This document shows positions 46,793-54,905 of a DNA stretch of 64,000 bases, piece after piece. Position numbers and translations under genes: made by a program. This DNA comes from Paenibacillus sp. D2_2 (GTDB lineage Bacteria > Bacillota > Bacilli > Paenibacillales > Paenibacillaceae): assembly GCF_031199965.1 (NCBI RefSeq), contig NZ_CP133605.1, forward strand, positions 5,127,001-5,191,000, read 5' to 3'. Every line of letters starts with the position of its first letter. Position 1 is the stretch's first letter. Under the pieces are notes generated by a model. The model was not told the DNA's origin. It saw nothing but the letters and a program-made list of their open reading frames with translations, and ran no database searches.

Positions 46793-48070
46793 TTAACGAA
46801 GCAATTGCAAAACGCCTTGAGGCTGTTGGTTCGCTTGAGCCAACATAGCTTGTGCAGCTTGTGTAAGGATGTTGTTCTTCGTGAATTGAACCATTTCCTT
46901 AGCCATATCCACGTCACGAATACGGGATTCAGCAGCACTCAGGTTCTCGGAAGAAGCTCCCAAGTTGTTTACTGTGTGCTCCAAGCGGTTTTGGTAAGCA
47001 CCAAGCTTGGAACGTTCAGTCGATACACTTTCCAAAGCAGTGTTGATTGTAGTGATCGCTTTACTTGCAGTAGAAGCTGTAGAAATATCAGTGCCTCCAA
47101 CAGTAATTTCAGCTTTATCAGTCAAAGCAACTGTAGAAGTGAATAATTCTTTTCCATCCACATCTGTAAATGTTATTCCATCAGCTGATTTCGCATATAC
47201 TTTACCATTCGAGTCTAAAATTGTTTTATCCGCAGCATTATAAGTATACGTACCAGATTCAAGACCCGAGTTAGCAAATTGAGCTTTTCCTGTTGCACCT
47301 GTACCGTCAAACGAAACAGCTCCGGATGTTACCTTTTGATCAAATACCACTTTACCTGTAGCACCTGCTCCAGAACCATCAGCTTTTTCCATAGTAAATG
47401 TCAAGCCATCGGTACTTTTTGCAATTACTTTGTTACTGGAATCTAACAAATCATATTTTCCGTTACCATTGTCTCTAACAGTATATGATTCGCCTTTAAC
47501 AAGGCTCAACTCACCTGTAGCACTAGCAGTTACGGTACCAGTTGAATCAACAGTAGCCCCACCGATAACCCCAAGCGCACTGGATCTCATATCCCCAACA
47601 GTCAGGGAGATATTTTGTCCTTCATTGGCACCAATGTGGAAAGTACCTTGGAACGAACCGTCAAGTAATTTCTTGGTGTTGAACTCTGTATCTTTACCGA
47701 TACGAGTCAATTCTTGTGCCAGTTGGTCAACTTCCTTTTGCAGGTTAGCACGGTCTTTGTCAGTATTTGTATCTGTAGCGGATTGAACTGCAAGTTCACG
47801 CATACGTTGCAAGATGCTATGAGTTTCAGTCAATGCGCCTTCAGCAGTTTGGATCAAAGAGATACCGTCTTGTGCGTTTTTGGAAGCCATATCCAAACCG
47901 CGGATTTGTCCGCGCATTTTCTCGGAAATTGCCAAGCCTGCAGCGTCATCCCCTGCACGGTTGATACGAAGACCAGAAGACAATTTTTCGAGGTTCTTAG
48001 AAGAAGCACTCGTATTTGCACTCAATTGACGGTGAGTGTTCAAAGCAGCAATATTGTGATTGATAATCAT
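46793..48070 (-). CDS. hag: Flagellin
   Basis: 425 residues. Conserved N-terminal D0/D1 (1-170: MIINHNIAALNTHRQL, LSSGLRINRAGDDAAGLAIS) and C-terminal D1/D0 (about 335-425, ending LAQANQQPQGVLQLLR) match Hag. The middle (about 175-335) is an added beta-rich outer domain. It contains two similar units, NGKYDLLDSSNKVIAKSTDG and TYNAADKTILDSNGKVYAKS, each followed by a G(L/I)TFT strand. B. subtilis Hag (304 aa) lacks this insert. Filament subunit, exported by the flagellar type III system. Its leader carries CsrA sites and a SigD-like promoter. Confidence 0.96.
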   Translation of the reverse strand: MIINHNIAALNTHRQLSANTSASSKNLEKLSSGLRINRAGDDAAGLAISEKMRGQIRGLDMASKNAQDGISLIQTAEGALTETHSILQRMRELAVQSATDTNTDKDRANLQKEVDQLAQELTRIGKDTEFNTKKLLDGSFQGTFHIGANEGQNISLTVGDMRSSALGVIGGATVDSTGTVTASATGELSLVKGESYTVRDNGNGKYDLLDSSNKVIAKSTDGLTFTMEKADGSGAGATGKVVFDQKVTSGAVSFDGTGATGKAQFANSGLESGTYTYNAADKTILDSNGKVYAKSADGITFTDVDGKELFTSTVALTDKAEITVGGTDISTASTASKAITTINTALESVSTERSKLGAYQNRLEHTVNNLGASSENLSAAESRIRDVDMAKEMVQFTKNNILTQAAQAMLAQANQQPQGVLQLLR

Positions 48071-48078
48071 TTGTATTT

Positions 48079-48112
48079 CCTCCTTGAAATAATTTATCCC
48101 ACATCCATGTGG
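48079..48112 (-). promoter_or_regulatory. CsrA-binding sites in the hag leader
   Basis: CCACATGGATGTGG (48099-48112) is a hairpin that presents GGA between CCACAT and ATGTGG, a near-perfect match to the CsrA site ACARGGAUGU. The second site, CAAGGAGGAAAT, is the hag Shine-Dalgarno (AAGGAGG at 48079-48085). Two GGA sites, one covering the ribosome site, is the arrangement used in B. subtilis, where FliW releases CsrA from hag mRNA. csrA and fliW are adjacent here. Confidence 0.7.
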
Positions 48113-48166
48113 TTTCGCTCGCTACCCTTAAGGTCGGCCGCCCTTCCGAAATAGCGTCTAATACAT

Positions 48167-48194
48167 TTATCGACAAACAGACGATGCATGTTTA
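48167..48194 (-). promoter_or_regulatory. SigD-type promoter of hag
   Basis: The minus strand reads TAAA (-35, 48191-48194), 16 bases, then GTCGATAA (-10, 48167-48174), against consensus TAAA-N15-GCCGATAT. It lies about 100 bp upstream of hag, consistent with a long leader. Confidence 0.6.
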
Positions 48195-48222
48195 GAGCTA
48201 TTTAATAAAATTTCTAAAAAAT

Positions 48223-48465
48223 TTATTTAGGATGATTATATTGCTCTAGTAATGCGCCTAAGTTAATAGATGCTTGGGATACAGAGTCCCTGTTGGCCTC
48301 CTGGATCGATAAATAAACCTCTTTACGGAAAATTTCTACATTTCCAGGAGCAGATATCCCCAGCCTTACAACATCCCCTTCGACACCAAGAACTGTTACT
48401 TCAATCTCGTCCTGTATAACGATAGATTCACCTTTCTTGCGCGATAATACAAGCATCCTATTCAC
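48223..48465 (-). CDS. csrA: Translational repressor CsrA
   Basis: 80 residues: MLVLSRKKGESIVIQ start, EVTVLGVEGDVVRLGISAP core, EVYLSIQEAN helix. Binds GGA hairpins in mRNA; the main target in Bacilli is hag, next downstream. It overlaps fliW by 8 bp, so the repressor and its antagonist are co-translated. Confidence 0.97.
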   Translation of the reverse strand: MNRMLVLSRKKGESIVIQDEIEVTVLGVEGDVVRLGISAPGNVEIFRKEVYLSIQEANRDSVSQASINLGALLEQYNHPK

Positions 48466-48907
48466 CCGCCTTATCGGCTAAGGATGGTTCCTCTTTAGAC
48501 CAAAGAAAATGACGTGAACTATATTCGGTAGAATGAAGTATAACCTGCTTAGCTCTTTGGGTCTCCAAATTAAAAACAACAGGAGCCAATAGATTTATAG
48601 TTGACTTCGAAACTTCTTTATTAAGCGTCAAGATACAACGAATCATAAGCAATGTCCCTAGCTCTAATTCTTCGATTGCATGATCAGACAGTTCAAATTC
48701 ATAATCGGGGAAGAATATAAATGGATCTGTGATGAGAAGAGCAATCTGACTCTCTTGTACCGATTGCAAATAAGAAAATGGACCGTCCGGCAAATCTATG
48801 ACTGCAAATTGAGTGTATTCTTCAAATCCTGGTATCCCTTTAGGGAAATTAAATATTTGTTTTTCTTTAACATCAACGACTCCAAATTGAGCTGTATCTA
48901 GCTCCAT
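48458..48907 (-). CDS. fliW: Flagellar assembly factor FliW
   Basis: 149 residues. Motifs FPKGIPGFEEYTQFAVIDL and PFSYLQSVQESQIALLITDP match FliW. It binds CsrA, relieving repression of hag, and is itself sequestered by cytoplasmic flagellin. Lies between the DUF6470 gene and csrA in the flgM-csrA operon. Confidence 0.95.
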   Translation of the reverse strand: MELDTAQFGVVDVKEKQIFNFPKGIPGFEEYTQFAVIDLPDGPFSYLQSVQESQIALLITDPFIFFPDYEFELSDHAIEELELGTLLMIRCILTLNKEVSKSTINLLAPVVFNLETQRAKQVILHSTEYSSRHFLWSKEEPSLADKAGE

Positions 48908-49014
48908 TCTGCTCGCCCCTTAATATACAATATTGAAACAACTTCCAACACGATACGATAAAATATTAAAGCTATAGATGGTTATATTACCACTATAGCT
49001 TATAGTAAAATCTA

Positions 49015-49578
49015 TTACATTTGCACATCAATATTGGGTTGTGTAAATTGAATAGAAGCATATTGCTTAACAACTATGTTCAAATAACCATGCTGAACAT
49101 CAATTTCAGGGTTATGCTGCTGCCCTCTAATATCTGGTTTCATGGGTGTAACATTAATTTCCGGTCTATGTGGCTCCACATGGATATTTACATTATCATA
49201 GGATGCAGGTGCACGATACTCTACAAAGGGATTTCTCTGCCAATCCCCCCCATAAATCTCAGCAATCGTATTCCCCGGCAAATGAATAGCTGCCAATTGG
49301 TTACCCTGCTCCACGCGCTTAGCCAACCCTTCAAGAAATAACTGTGGCAACTCTGAATAAATCTGTCGATTCATCTCCAGAGCCGTGCCCCCATTATAAG
49401 CTCTCCATGCTTCATGTTGATCGATCTCCATCTCCGGTCTAGGCTGAACTATTCGCATATCAGCCCGTGGGGACTCGATCTCCATTTCTCCTCTTGGCTG
49501 CTTAATTAATATTTGCGCTCTGCTTGATTCCATCTCAAGCAGAGAAGGTTGGGTCGTAATTTGGATTTGAGGAATCAC
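49015..49578 (-). CDS. DUF6470 (YviE-like) flagellar-region protein
   Basis: 187 residues built of short repeating phrases with -I-QPR-EMEIES-, -DMRIVQPRPEMEID- and later EIN/EID-VQ units: about eight P-x-(I/M)-x-I strand motifs. It matches B. subtilis YviE by content and position between flgL and fliW. Role unknown. No signal peptide. Confidence 0.82.
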   Translation of the reverse strand: MIPQIQITTQPSLLEMESSRAQILIKQPRGEMEIESPRADMRIVQPRPEMEIDQHEAWRAYNGGTALEMNRQIYSELPQLFLEGLAKRVEQGNQLAAIHLPGNTIAEIYGGDWQRNPFVEYRAPASYDNVNIHVEPHRPEINVTPMKPDIRGQQHNPEIDVQHGYLNIVVKQYASIQFTQPNIDVQM

Positions 49579-49598
49579 AGAACTGTCACCACCATTTT

Positions 49599-50525
49599 TT
49601 ATCTAAGGAAGTCAACCAAAGATGTAGAAATGATTTTCGATCCAGAAGCTAGGGATGCGTTATAAATACTTTCAGCAATCTTGGACTGAATAACTACCTT
49701 CTCATAATCGGCATCCTCAGTTTTCGCCTGCATGTCTGTTAGATTAATCTCTAAATCCTGCAACCGCGTGTTCATAAGTTCAACACGATTTGTCTTTGCT
49801 CCAATTTCAGCGCGTACCGTCATCACTTTATCCAAACGTGTATCAAATTTATCGAGTTCACCAGAAATCGCCGGAAAATCACCATTACCAAGAGCCGTTG
49901 TTAACCTATCGATCATCGTAAAAAGATGGTCGTCATCCTTCTCAGAAGGTGAGCCGAATATTTCATTTCCCGATGTATTAATTGCTAATTGTATGCTATC
50001 TCCAACAATAAAATTAATCTGTCCAGAATCTGTTAGTAGATCCCCAACATTAATAGTATCAGATAGATTGTTTGCATCCTTTGCAAAATCATATGGCTTC
50101 TTATCATAATTCTCGCCATTAAAGATATATTTCCCATTCATCTTACTATTAGCTAAATCAATCAATTGTTCTTTCAATTGTTCAACTTCCGTCTTAATGC
50201 TGTCCAAAGCAGATTGTGGGTTGGTTGAATTCGAAGCCTGAACAGTCAATTCTTTCAAATGTTGAATGATACCGCCTACTTGACCAACTACTGTATCATT
50301 AAAATCCAGCCACGACAGGGCGCTATCGACATTGGCCTGGTGCTGGCTATTAGAAGACAATTCTGCACGATAACGCATGGAATACGTAATCCCAACCGGA
50401 TCATCCGATGGCTTATTAAGCTTCCGCCCTGTAGATAACTGCGTCTGTAAATCGTTCATTCGTACGCCATTACGATTCAAATTCAGTAGCAACTGAGAAC
50501 TCATCATATTATTCGTAACTCTCAT
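49599..50525 (-). CDS. flgL: Flagellar hook-filament junction protein FlgL
   Basis: 308 residues. Flagellin-like N-terminus (MRVTNNMMSSQLLLNLNRNG, LSTGRKLNKPSDDPVGI) and C-terminal helix (SIYNASLASGSKIISTSLVDFL). It joins the hook-associated FlgK ring to the filament. It follows flgK by 13 bp. Confidence 0.95.
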   Translation of the reverse strand: MRVTNNMMSSQLLLNLNRNGVRMNDLQTQLSTGRKLNKPSDDPVGITYSMRYRAELSSNSQHQANVDSALSWLDFNDTVVGQVGGIIQHLKELTVQASNSTNPQSALDSIKTEVEQLKEQLIDLANSKMNGKYIFNGENYDKKPYDFAKDANNLSDTINVGDLLTDSGQINFIVGDSIQLAINTSGNEIFGSPSEKDDDHLFTMIDRLTTALGNGDFPAISGELDKFDTRLDKVMTVRAEIGAKTNRVELMNTRLQDLEINLTDMQAKTEDADYEKVVIQSKIAESIYNASLASGSKIISTSLVDFLR

Positions 50526-50538
50526 AGTGCTTTACCCC

Positions 50539-52141
50539 CTATCGGCCTACAACGCCAGTAGAATTAATCAATTTATCAAGCAGTTCATCAAAGGTCGTCA
50601 TAAACCGTGCTGCCGCGGTATATGCATGCTGGAATTTAATCATATTTGCCATTTCCTCATCTAATGAAACTCCGCTCACGGATTGCCGCCGTGTATCCAC
50701 TTGGGTAATCAGTATCGAGGAATTTTCAGCCTGACGGGCTGCTTCCTGAGACTGTACTCCCAATTGCCCAATCATAGCACTATATTGTGAATTCAACGTG
50801 GACTCTGCTCCACTGTCAGCCGTAATCTTAGTCTCATTCATAGCTGAGAACAAGAGAGCAAGTGTGTTGTTCCCTTTGACTACAACCTGGCCTGTGCCAC
50901 TAGCTTCAGTCCTTAACGATGTGGCTACCAACGTAGGATCATTGGCAATCTGATCATTTAGCTTAATAGTACCTGCGTCTGTACCTGTAAAGAATGGAAG
51001 TCCACGATCTGTAGTTCCGTTCAAGGTGAAGCCTAATTGATGTAGTCCATTTAAGCCCTTTACATCAATTTTGGTATCTCCCTTAAGCACAGCATTAGCA
51101 GGTATCCTGGAACCGGCTGCAAGCAGCTGGTCTGTTCCGCCAACCGATATCAAGGTATCAACATTCACAATTGTTCCTTCTGGAAGCATTGACCCCGCCG
51201 GAATAGAGACATCCTTCATTGTGCCGTTCATGATCGTATTAGCTAAATCATTAAGCTTTGCCTGGTTATCAGCAACGTAATTATTACGAGAATAGATCAT
51301 CCCATATACTTCGCCGCCAGTTAGTGTTCCCGCAGCATAAGCATTCTCTAAATAAGCTCCCTTCTCCGCAGGAGTAGCTCCAGCATTGACTTCAACCTGA
51401 ACGGTATCTCCTTGGACAGAGTCTCGCCCCGAGCATAATTGTATAACCCTGTTCTGTGTCCTGTACCGATACATTAATAATTTGGGATAGCTTATCTGTC
51501 AAATAATCACGTTGATCCCTCAGATCGTTCGCATCGTCTCCAAGACTTTCAATTCTAGTAATAGATTTATTCAAATCGGCAATCGAAGATAAATAGGACT
51601 GTACTTCATCCGCTTTAACCCCTACATTATTCGTTAGATCCTGACTCAAATTACTTAGCTGACGGCTCATGTAATTAAAAGCATCAGTTAATGCCATTGC
51701 GTTCTGAACTACAATCTTCCTGGCTGTTACACTCTCAGGGTCCTTACTTAAATCGGACCATGATTTCCAAAAATTATTCATGACAGTACGAAGCCCTGTA
51801 TCCGAAGGCTCATTCATAATTCCTTCAAGCTTGGATAATGTATCCGCCTGAATATTCCAATTCCCGTAGGCAGTTGCTTCCCCTCGATATTCATGATCTA
51901 GAAATGTCTCTCTAATCCGAGTAATTGAGGAAAATTCAACACCTGTACCTAATTGCCCTGGAGCTATAGAACGATTCATTCCATAGGCTTCGATAGGGGA
52001 AGAAGCTTTCATATTCACGACTTGCCGAGAATAACCCGGAGTATTGGCATTAGCAACATTATGTCCAGTAGTATTCAAAGCCGCCGTCTGTGTGAACAAA
52101 CTACGCTTGGCTGTTTCTATCGAGTGAAATGTGGATGTCAT
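50539..52141 (-). CDS. flgK: Flagellar hook-associated protein FlgK (two apparent shifts)
   Basis: 534 residues after adding one base at the CCCC run 51427-51430 and one at 51416, giving MLGGETLVQGDTVQVEVNAG. N-terminus STFHSIETAKRSLFTQTAALNTTGHNVANANTPGYSRQVV is typical, as is the C-terminal FQHAYTAAARFMTTFDELLD. First junction protein at the hook tip. Uncorrected ORFs: 51392-52141 and 50539-51474. Confidence 0.95.
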
Positions 52142-52158
52142 ATGATCCTCCTCTGAAT

Positions 52159-52659
52159 CTAAGCTCGTGTATCAAATAATCCTGGTTTTTTCACCCCACC
52201 CGATTTACCGGCAGGATGCTGATAAGTGACTTCTTCGTCTTCCCTTCCACCTAGTAGTTCAAGGGAATAATCGATAAATCCAAGAGATTGTTCTATCAAC
52301 TTCTGATTTAATTCGTTTAATGTTTTCAGTTCATTTAAGGTATGTGATAGTCTAGATTGTGCATCCTGAAGCGCCTTTTTGTCGCTAGGATCAAAGGCTA
52401 ACCTCGTTAATTCCGTCACAGTCAATTCCAGTTGAGATCTGATCCCCTTCTCAATCAGGAAGTCCTGGCAAGCCTGCACACGACTAGCCTCTAATTGTTC
52501 AATCTGCTTCAAACATCTAGACTCCTGATTCATCACTTCAATCAGCTTCTCAACATCATTATTGACGATAGCTCCTTGCTTGTTCTTGCTAATTTCCAAC
52601 ATGTCCTGATGAACTTCATACAGAGAATCCAACGAATCAATTACTTGCTGTATAGACAT
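52159..52659 (-). CDS. flgN: FlgN-family export chaperone
   Basis: 166 residues, helical, with the FlgN-like core LIEVMNQESRCLKQIEQLEASR. It is the chaperone for FlgK and FlgL, encoded directly downstream. Start 9 bp after the corrected flgM stop, ribosome site GGGGGCGG. Confidence 0.87.
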   Translation of the reverse strand: MSIQQVIDSLDSLYEVHQDMLEISKNKQGAIVNNDVEKLIEVMNQESRCLKQIEQLEASRVQACQDFLIEKGIRSQLELTVTELTRLAFDPSDKKALQDAQSRLSHTLNELKTLNELNQKLIEQSLGFIDYSLELLGGREDEEVTYQHPAGKSGGVKKPGLFDTRA

Positions 52660-52668
52660 AGCCGCCCC

Positions 52669-52954
52669 CTAATTCTCGGTGTAAGACTTAAAGTATGGAA
52701 GAAGCTTCTCAGCAAGCTTGCCAGGCATCTACGTGATAGGTTCCCGTGGAGACCTGCTCCTTAAGTTCCTCGATGCGCTTCATGCGCTCTGGTGTCTGTG
52801 AGTTCTCCTGGGCTTTCAATAACTCCATACCTTCTGTGGAAATGGACAACTCGTCTTTACGCCGCGATTTATTATTTAATCCTGTGCTTTGGGACTCGTA
52901 CTGACGTTGATAGTTATTTATGGCGCCTACCCGTCCGGTATCATTAATTTTCAT
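52669..52954 (-). CDS. flgM: Anti-sigma-D factor FlgM (apparent shift near the end)
   Basis: About 95 residues. Start ATG at 52954 (MKINDTGRVGAINNYQRQ), Ser/Glu-rich middle (KDELSISTEGMELLKAQ) and RIEELKEQVSTGTYHVDAWQ, the SigD-binding part. The reading frame then ends early (ACstop); shifting frame gives LAEKLLPYFKSYTEN with stop at 52669-52671, the expected FlgM end, so bases are missing near 52718-52722. FlgM holds SigD until the hook is complete. Preceded by a SigD promoter. Confidence 0.9.
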
Positions 52955-52984
52955 GGGCTTCACCTTTCTTTCCAAATAAAAAAA

Positions 52985-53031
52985 CCGATAATCTTTAATA
53001 AGTTTATCGGCGTAAGTTCACACTTATTTTA
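52985..53031 (-). promoter_or_regulatory. SigD promoter of flgM overlapping the yvyF terminator
   Basis: TAAA (53028-53031), 16 bases, GCCGATAA (53004-53011) is a near-consensus SigD promoter on the minus strand. The -10 also forms one arm of a hairpin, CCGATAA (53004-53010 strand) with TTATCGG (52985-52991), followed by TTTTTTTATTT, which can terminate yvyF transcripts. The same bases thus seem to serve both as terminator stem and promoter element. Confidence 0.65.
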
Positions 53032-53080
53032 TAGCGAACTATTGGTTTATGAAGAATATTATGCCATAATATCAAGGTTT

Positions 53081-53509
53081 TCAGCGTTCTGGTGCTCGGA
53101 ATTTGTCGACGATCCCGTATGCACCACCACTTCGCTTGTCTTCCTGATGAGCGGCCTTGGTCGATTGTTCCCTATTAGCTGCATTTATGTCGCGAGCCAG
53201 ACGGTTCCTACAACTATCGCACATGTTCCCTTCATAGATCAGAATTCCGCATACTTCACACGGATACATCATATTCGGGTTATTAGCGATCGAGATGCGA
53301 CCCTCTTTAATGAATTTCGTAATTTGTCTTGTGGAGACTTCCGTTGCCTCAGATAACTCAATCATCGTCGCTGACTTGTTTTTACGCAAATATTCGAGAC
53401 ATTTCTCGTACTCTGCCTCGATATCTTTCATGCAAGAAGGACAGAGGTCTCTGAAATTTTTGGCAAACAACCTTCCACAGCGCGGACAATTCCCAAGATT
53501 CATATCCAT
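53081..53509 (-). CDS. yvyF: YvyF-like flagellar operon protein (TIGR03826)
   Basis: 142 residues. Two zinc-finger-like Cys pairs at each end of an HTH: NCPRCGRLFAKNFRDLCPSC (about 7-26), an HTH (about 45-75, KNKSATMIELSEATEVSTRQI) and YPCEVCGILIYEGNMCDSC (about 82-100). Matches B. subtilis YvyF, which lies between comFC and flgM as here. Regulatory role suspected. Confidence 0.9.
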   Translation of the reverse strand: MDMNLGNCPRCGRLFAKNFRDLCPSCMKDIEAEYEKCLEYLRKNKSATMIELSEATEVSTRQITKFIKEGRISIANNPNMMYPCEVCGILIYEGNMCDSCRNRLARDINAANREQSTKAAHQEDKRSGGAYGIVDKFRAPER

Positions 53510-53632
53510 TCTTTCTCTTCCCTTCAGAAATTATCATCTGTTGTTAGATTACATGATCAGTTACATTTCGTCCATCACTTTCTCTCACTCTTCTTCCAAA
53601 AAATACAATATTCGACTTTCCCGTTTGACCTC

Positions 53633-54453
53633 CTATGATCGCGCCCAAGTCAAACTATAAATCTCAGCGGAACGCCCCAGCTCCCGGCAAAGGCCCTGAA
53701 GAACCGATGCACAAGTATCCATCGTGCTTCCTGTCGTATACACATCATCAATCAACAATAGACGTACGGGATACTGAACCAAATGCTTAGACAACAGGAA
53801 CCCCTTCAATTTGTCTAATGCGTCGGGCAAAGGCAGGTATACCCCCTCCAGTTCCAGAAGCCTTTGCCTTCTGTTCTTGGAGCTCTGCTTCTCTGTATGC
53901 CGGGAACGCCCGAGCAGCTCTAATACAGGGGCTCTTGCTGCGCTTGCCGCTCCATAAGCTAGAGCTCTGGACTGGTTGAAGCCGCGTTCCAGCATACGCT
54001 CCTCACTCACGGGAACAAATGTAACTACATCGAAAAAATCCCACGAGGCTGCGGATTTCTCCCGTAATTCCTCAGCCATTGCCCTCATCGCATAATTCAT
54101 CATCTGAGCCAACAGTGGCCCCATTGATTCATGTCCCCTGAACTTATATTGCGCCAGCCATTCACGCATCGCTGGATTATATTGAACCGCACTCCGATTC
54201 ATCAGAAAGCTTCTCGTCCCTGACCAGCCCTGCTGCAATCCGGGCAGCCCACCGCCCTGCCACAGATCAGACAACGGGGGACAGTAATCCAGGGGATCGA
54301 TGCATAACAAGCAGTACATATTTGTAAGAAGCCTTTGACTCCGCAGCCTCCCGCACGAATCATTTTCCCACAGGTCAGGCAGCTTTTATTGGTGGATGCT
54401 AACCATTGATGCACCGGAGTGATTAAAATGTCCTTCCAAGACAATATCTTCAC
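53633..54453 (-). CDS. comFC: ComFC/GntX-type competence protein (one apparent shift)
   Basis: About 273 residues with one base added near 54235 (CPDC then QQGWSGTRSFLMNRSAVQYN). The N-terminal double zinc motif (CLTCGKM...CTACY...CLICGRA..CPDC) precedes a phosphoribosyltransferase domain with the PRPP loop RLLLIDDVYTTGSTMDTCA. Acts with ComFA in DNA uptake during competence. Start GTG 54451-54453 is uncertain because ribosome site is poor. Uncorrected ORFs: 54202-54453, 53633-54319. Confidence 0.88.
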
Positions 54454-54529
54454 CTCACTTTTGAGAACATGATATTTTCGTATTTAAATAAAGCACGTGG
54501 AGCTTCATGTTCACCTGCATTTTGAGAGA

Positions 54530-54850
54530 GTTGTCTTCTCTCTAAAAATAATTGTAAATCATACATCTAAATCTGGAGATTCCTCATGATCAGGCAAATT
54601 AGTTGTATAGTACATCTAAATTAGTCTTAATCCCCACGATGGCTCATATGCAGGAAAACTAAATGTACAAAATCCAACTATTCTTCTGTCTCCCTTTCTG
54701 TTCTGAAAAATAAGTGTACTTAATACAGCTATTCATAGATTTTGGTTTTCTTCCCTCATTGCTAGTCTTGGTAGCAGATCGATACATGGCCGGATCACTA
54801 TTTAAGAATTAATTGTCCTACTACTACAATTGAATAGTAATGATCGAGTG
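54530..54850. repeat. Cluster of TTGTA/TACAA palindromic repeats between comFA and comFC
   Basis: The 450-bp gap has no ORF. At about 50-60 bp steps it carries five related units: TAATTGTAAATCATACATCT (54549), TAGTTGTATAGTACATCTA (54600), AAATGTACAAAATCCAACTA (54660), AAGTGTACTTAATACAGCTA (54710) and AATTGTCCTACTACTACAAT (54811). Each is a short imperfect palindrome around TTGTA-N-TACAA. The same family fills 62985-63160. Confidence 0.6.
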
Positions 54851-54905
54851 CGACAATAAGTTCAATGACGAGTTAATCTACATGCTAAAACTATAAAAAT
54901 TGATG

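Noticed and set aside
48071..48222. Riboswitch in the hag leader
   Set aside because: The structure found is explained by CsrA sites; no known aptamer core was seen.
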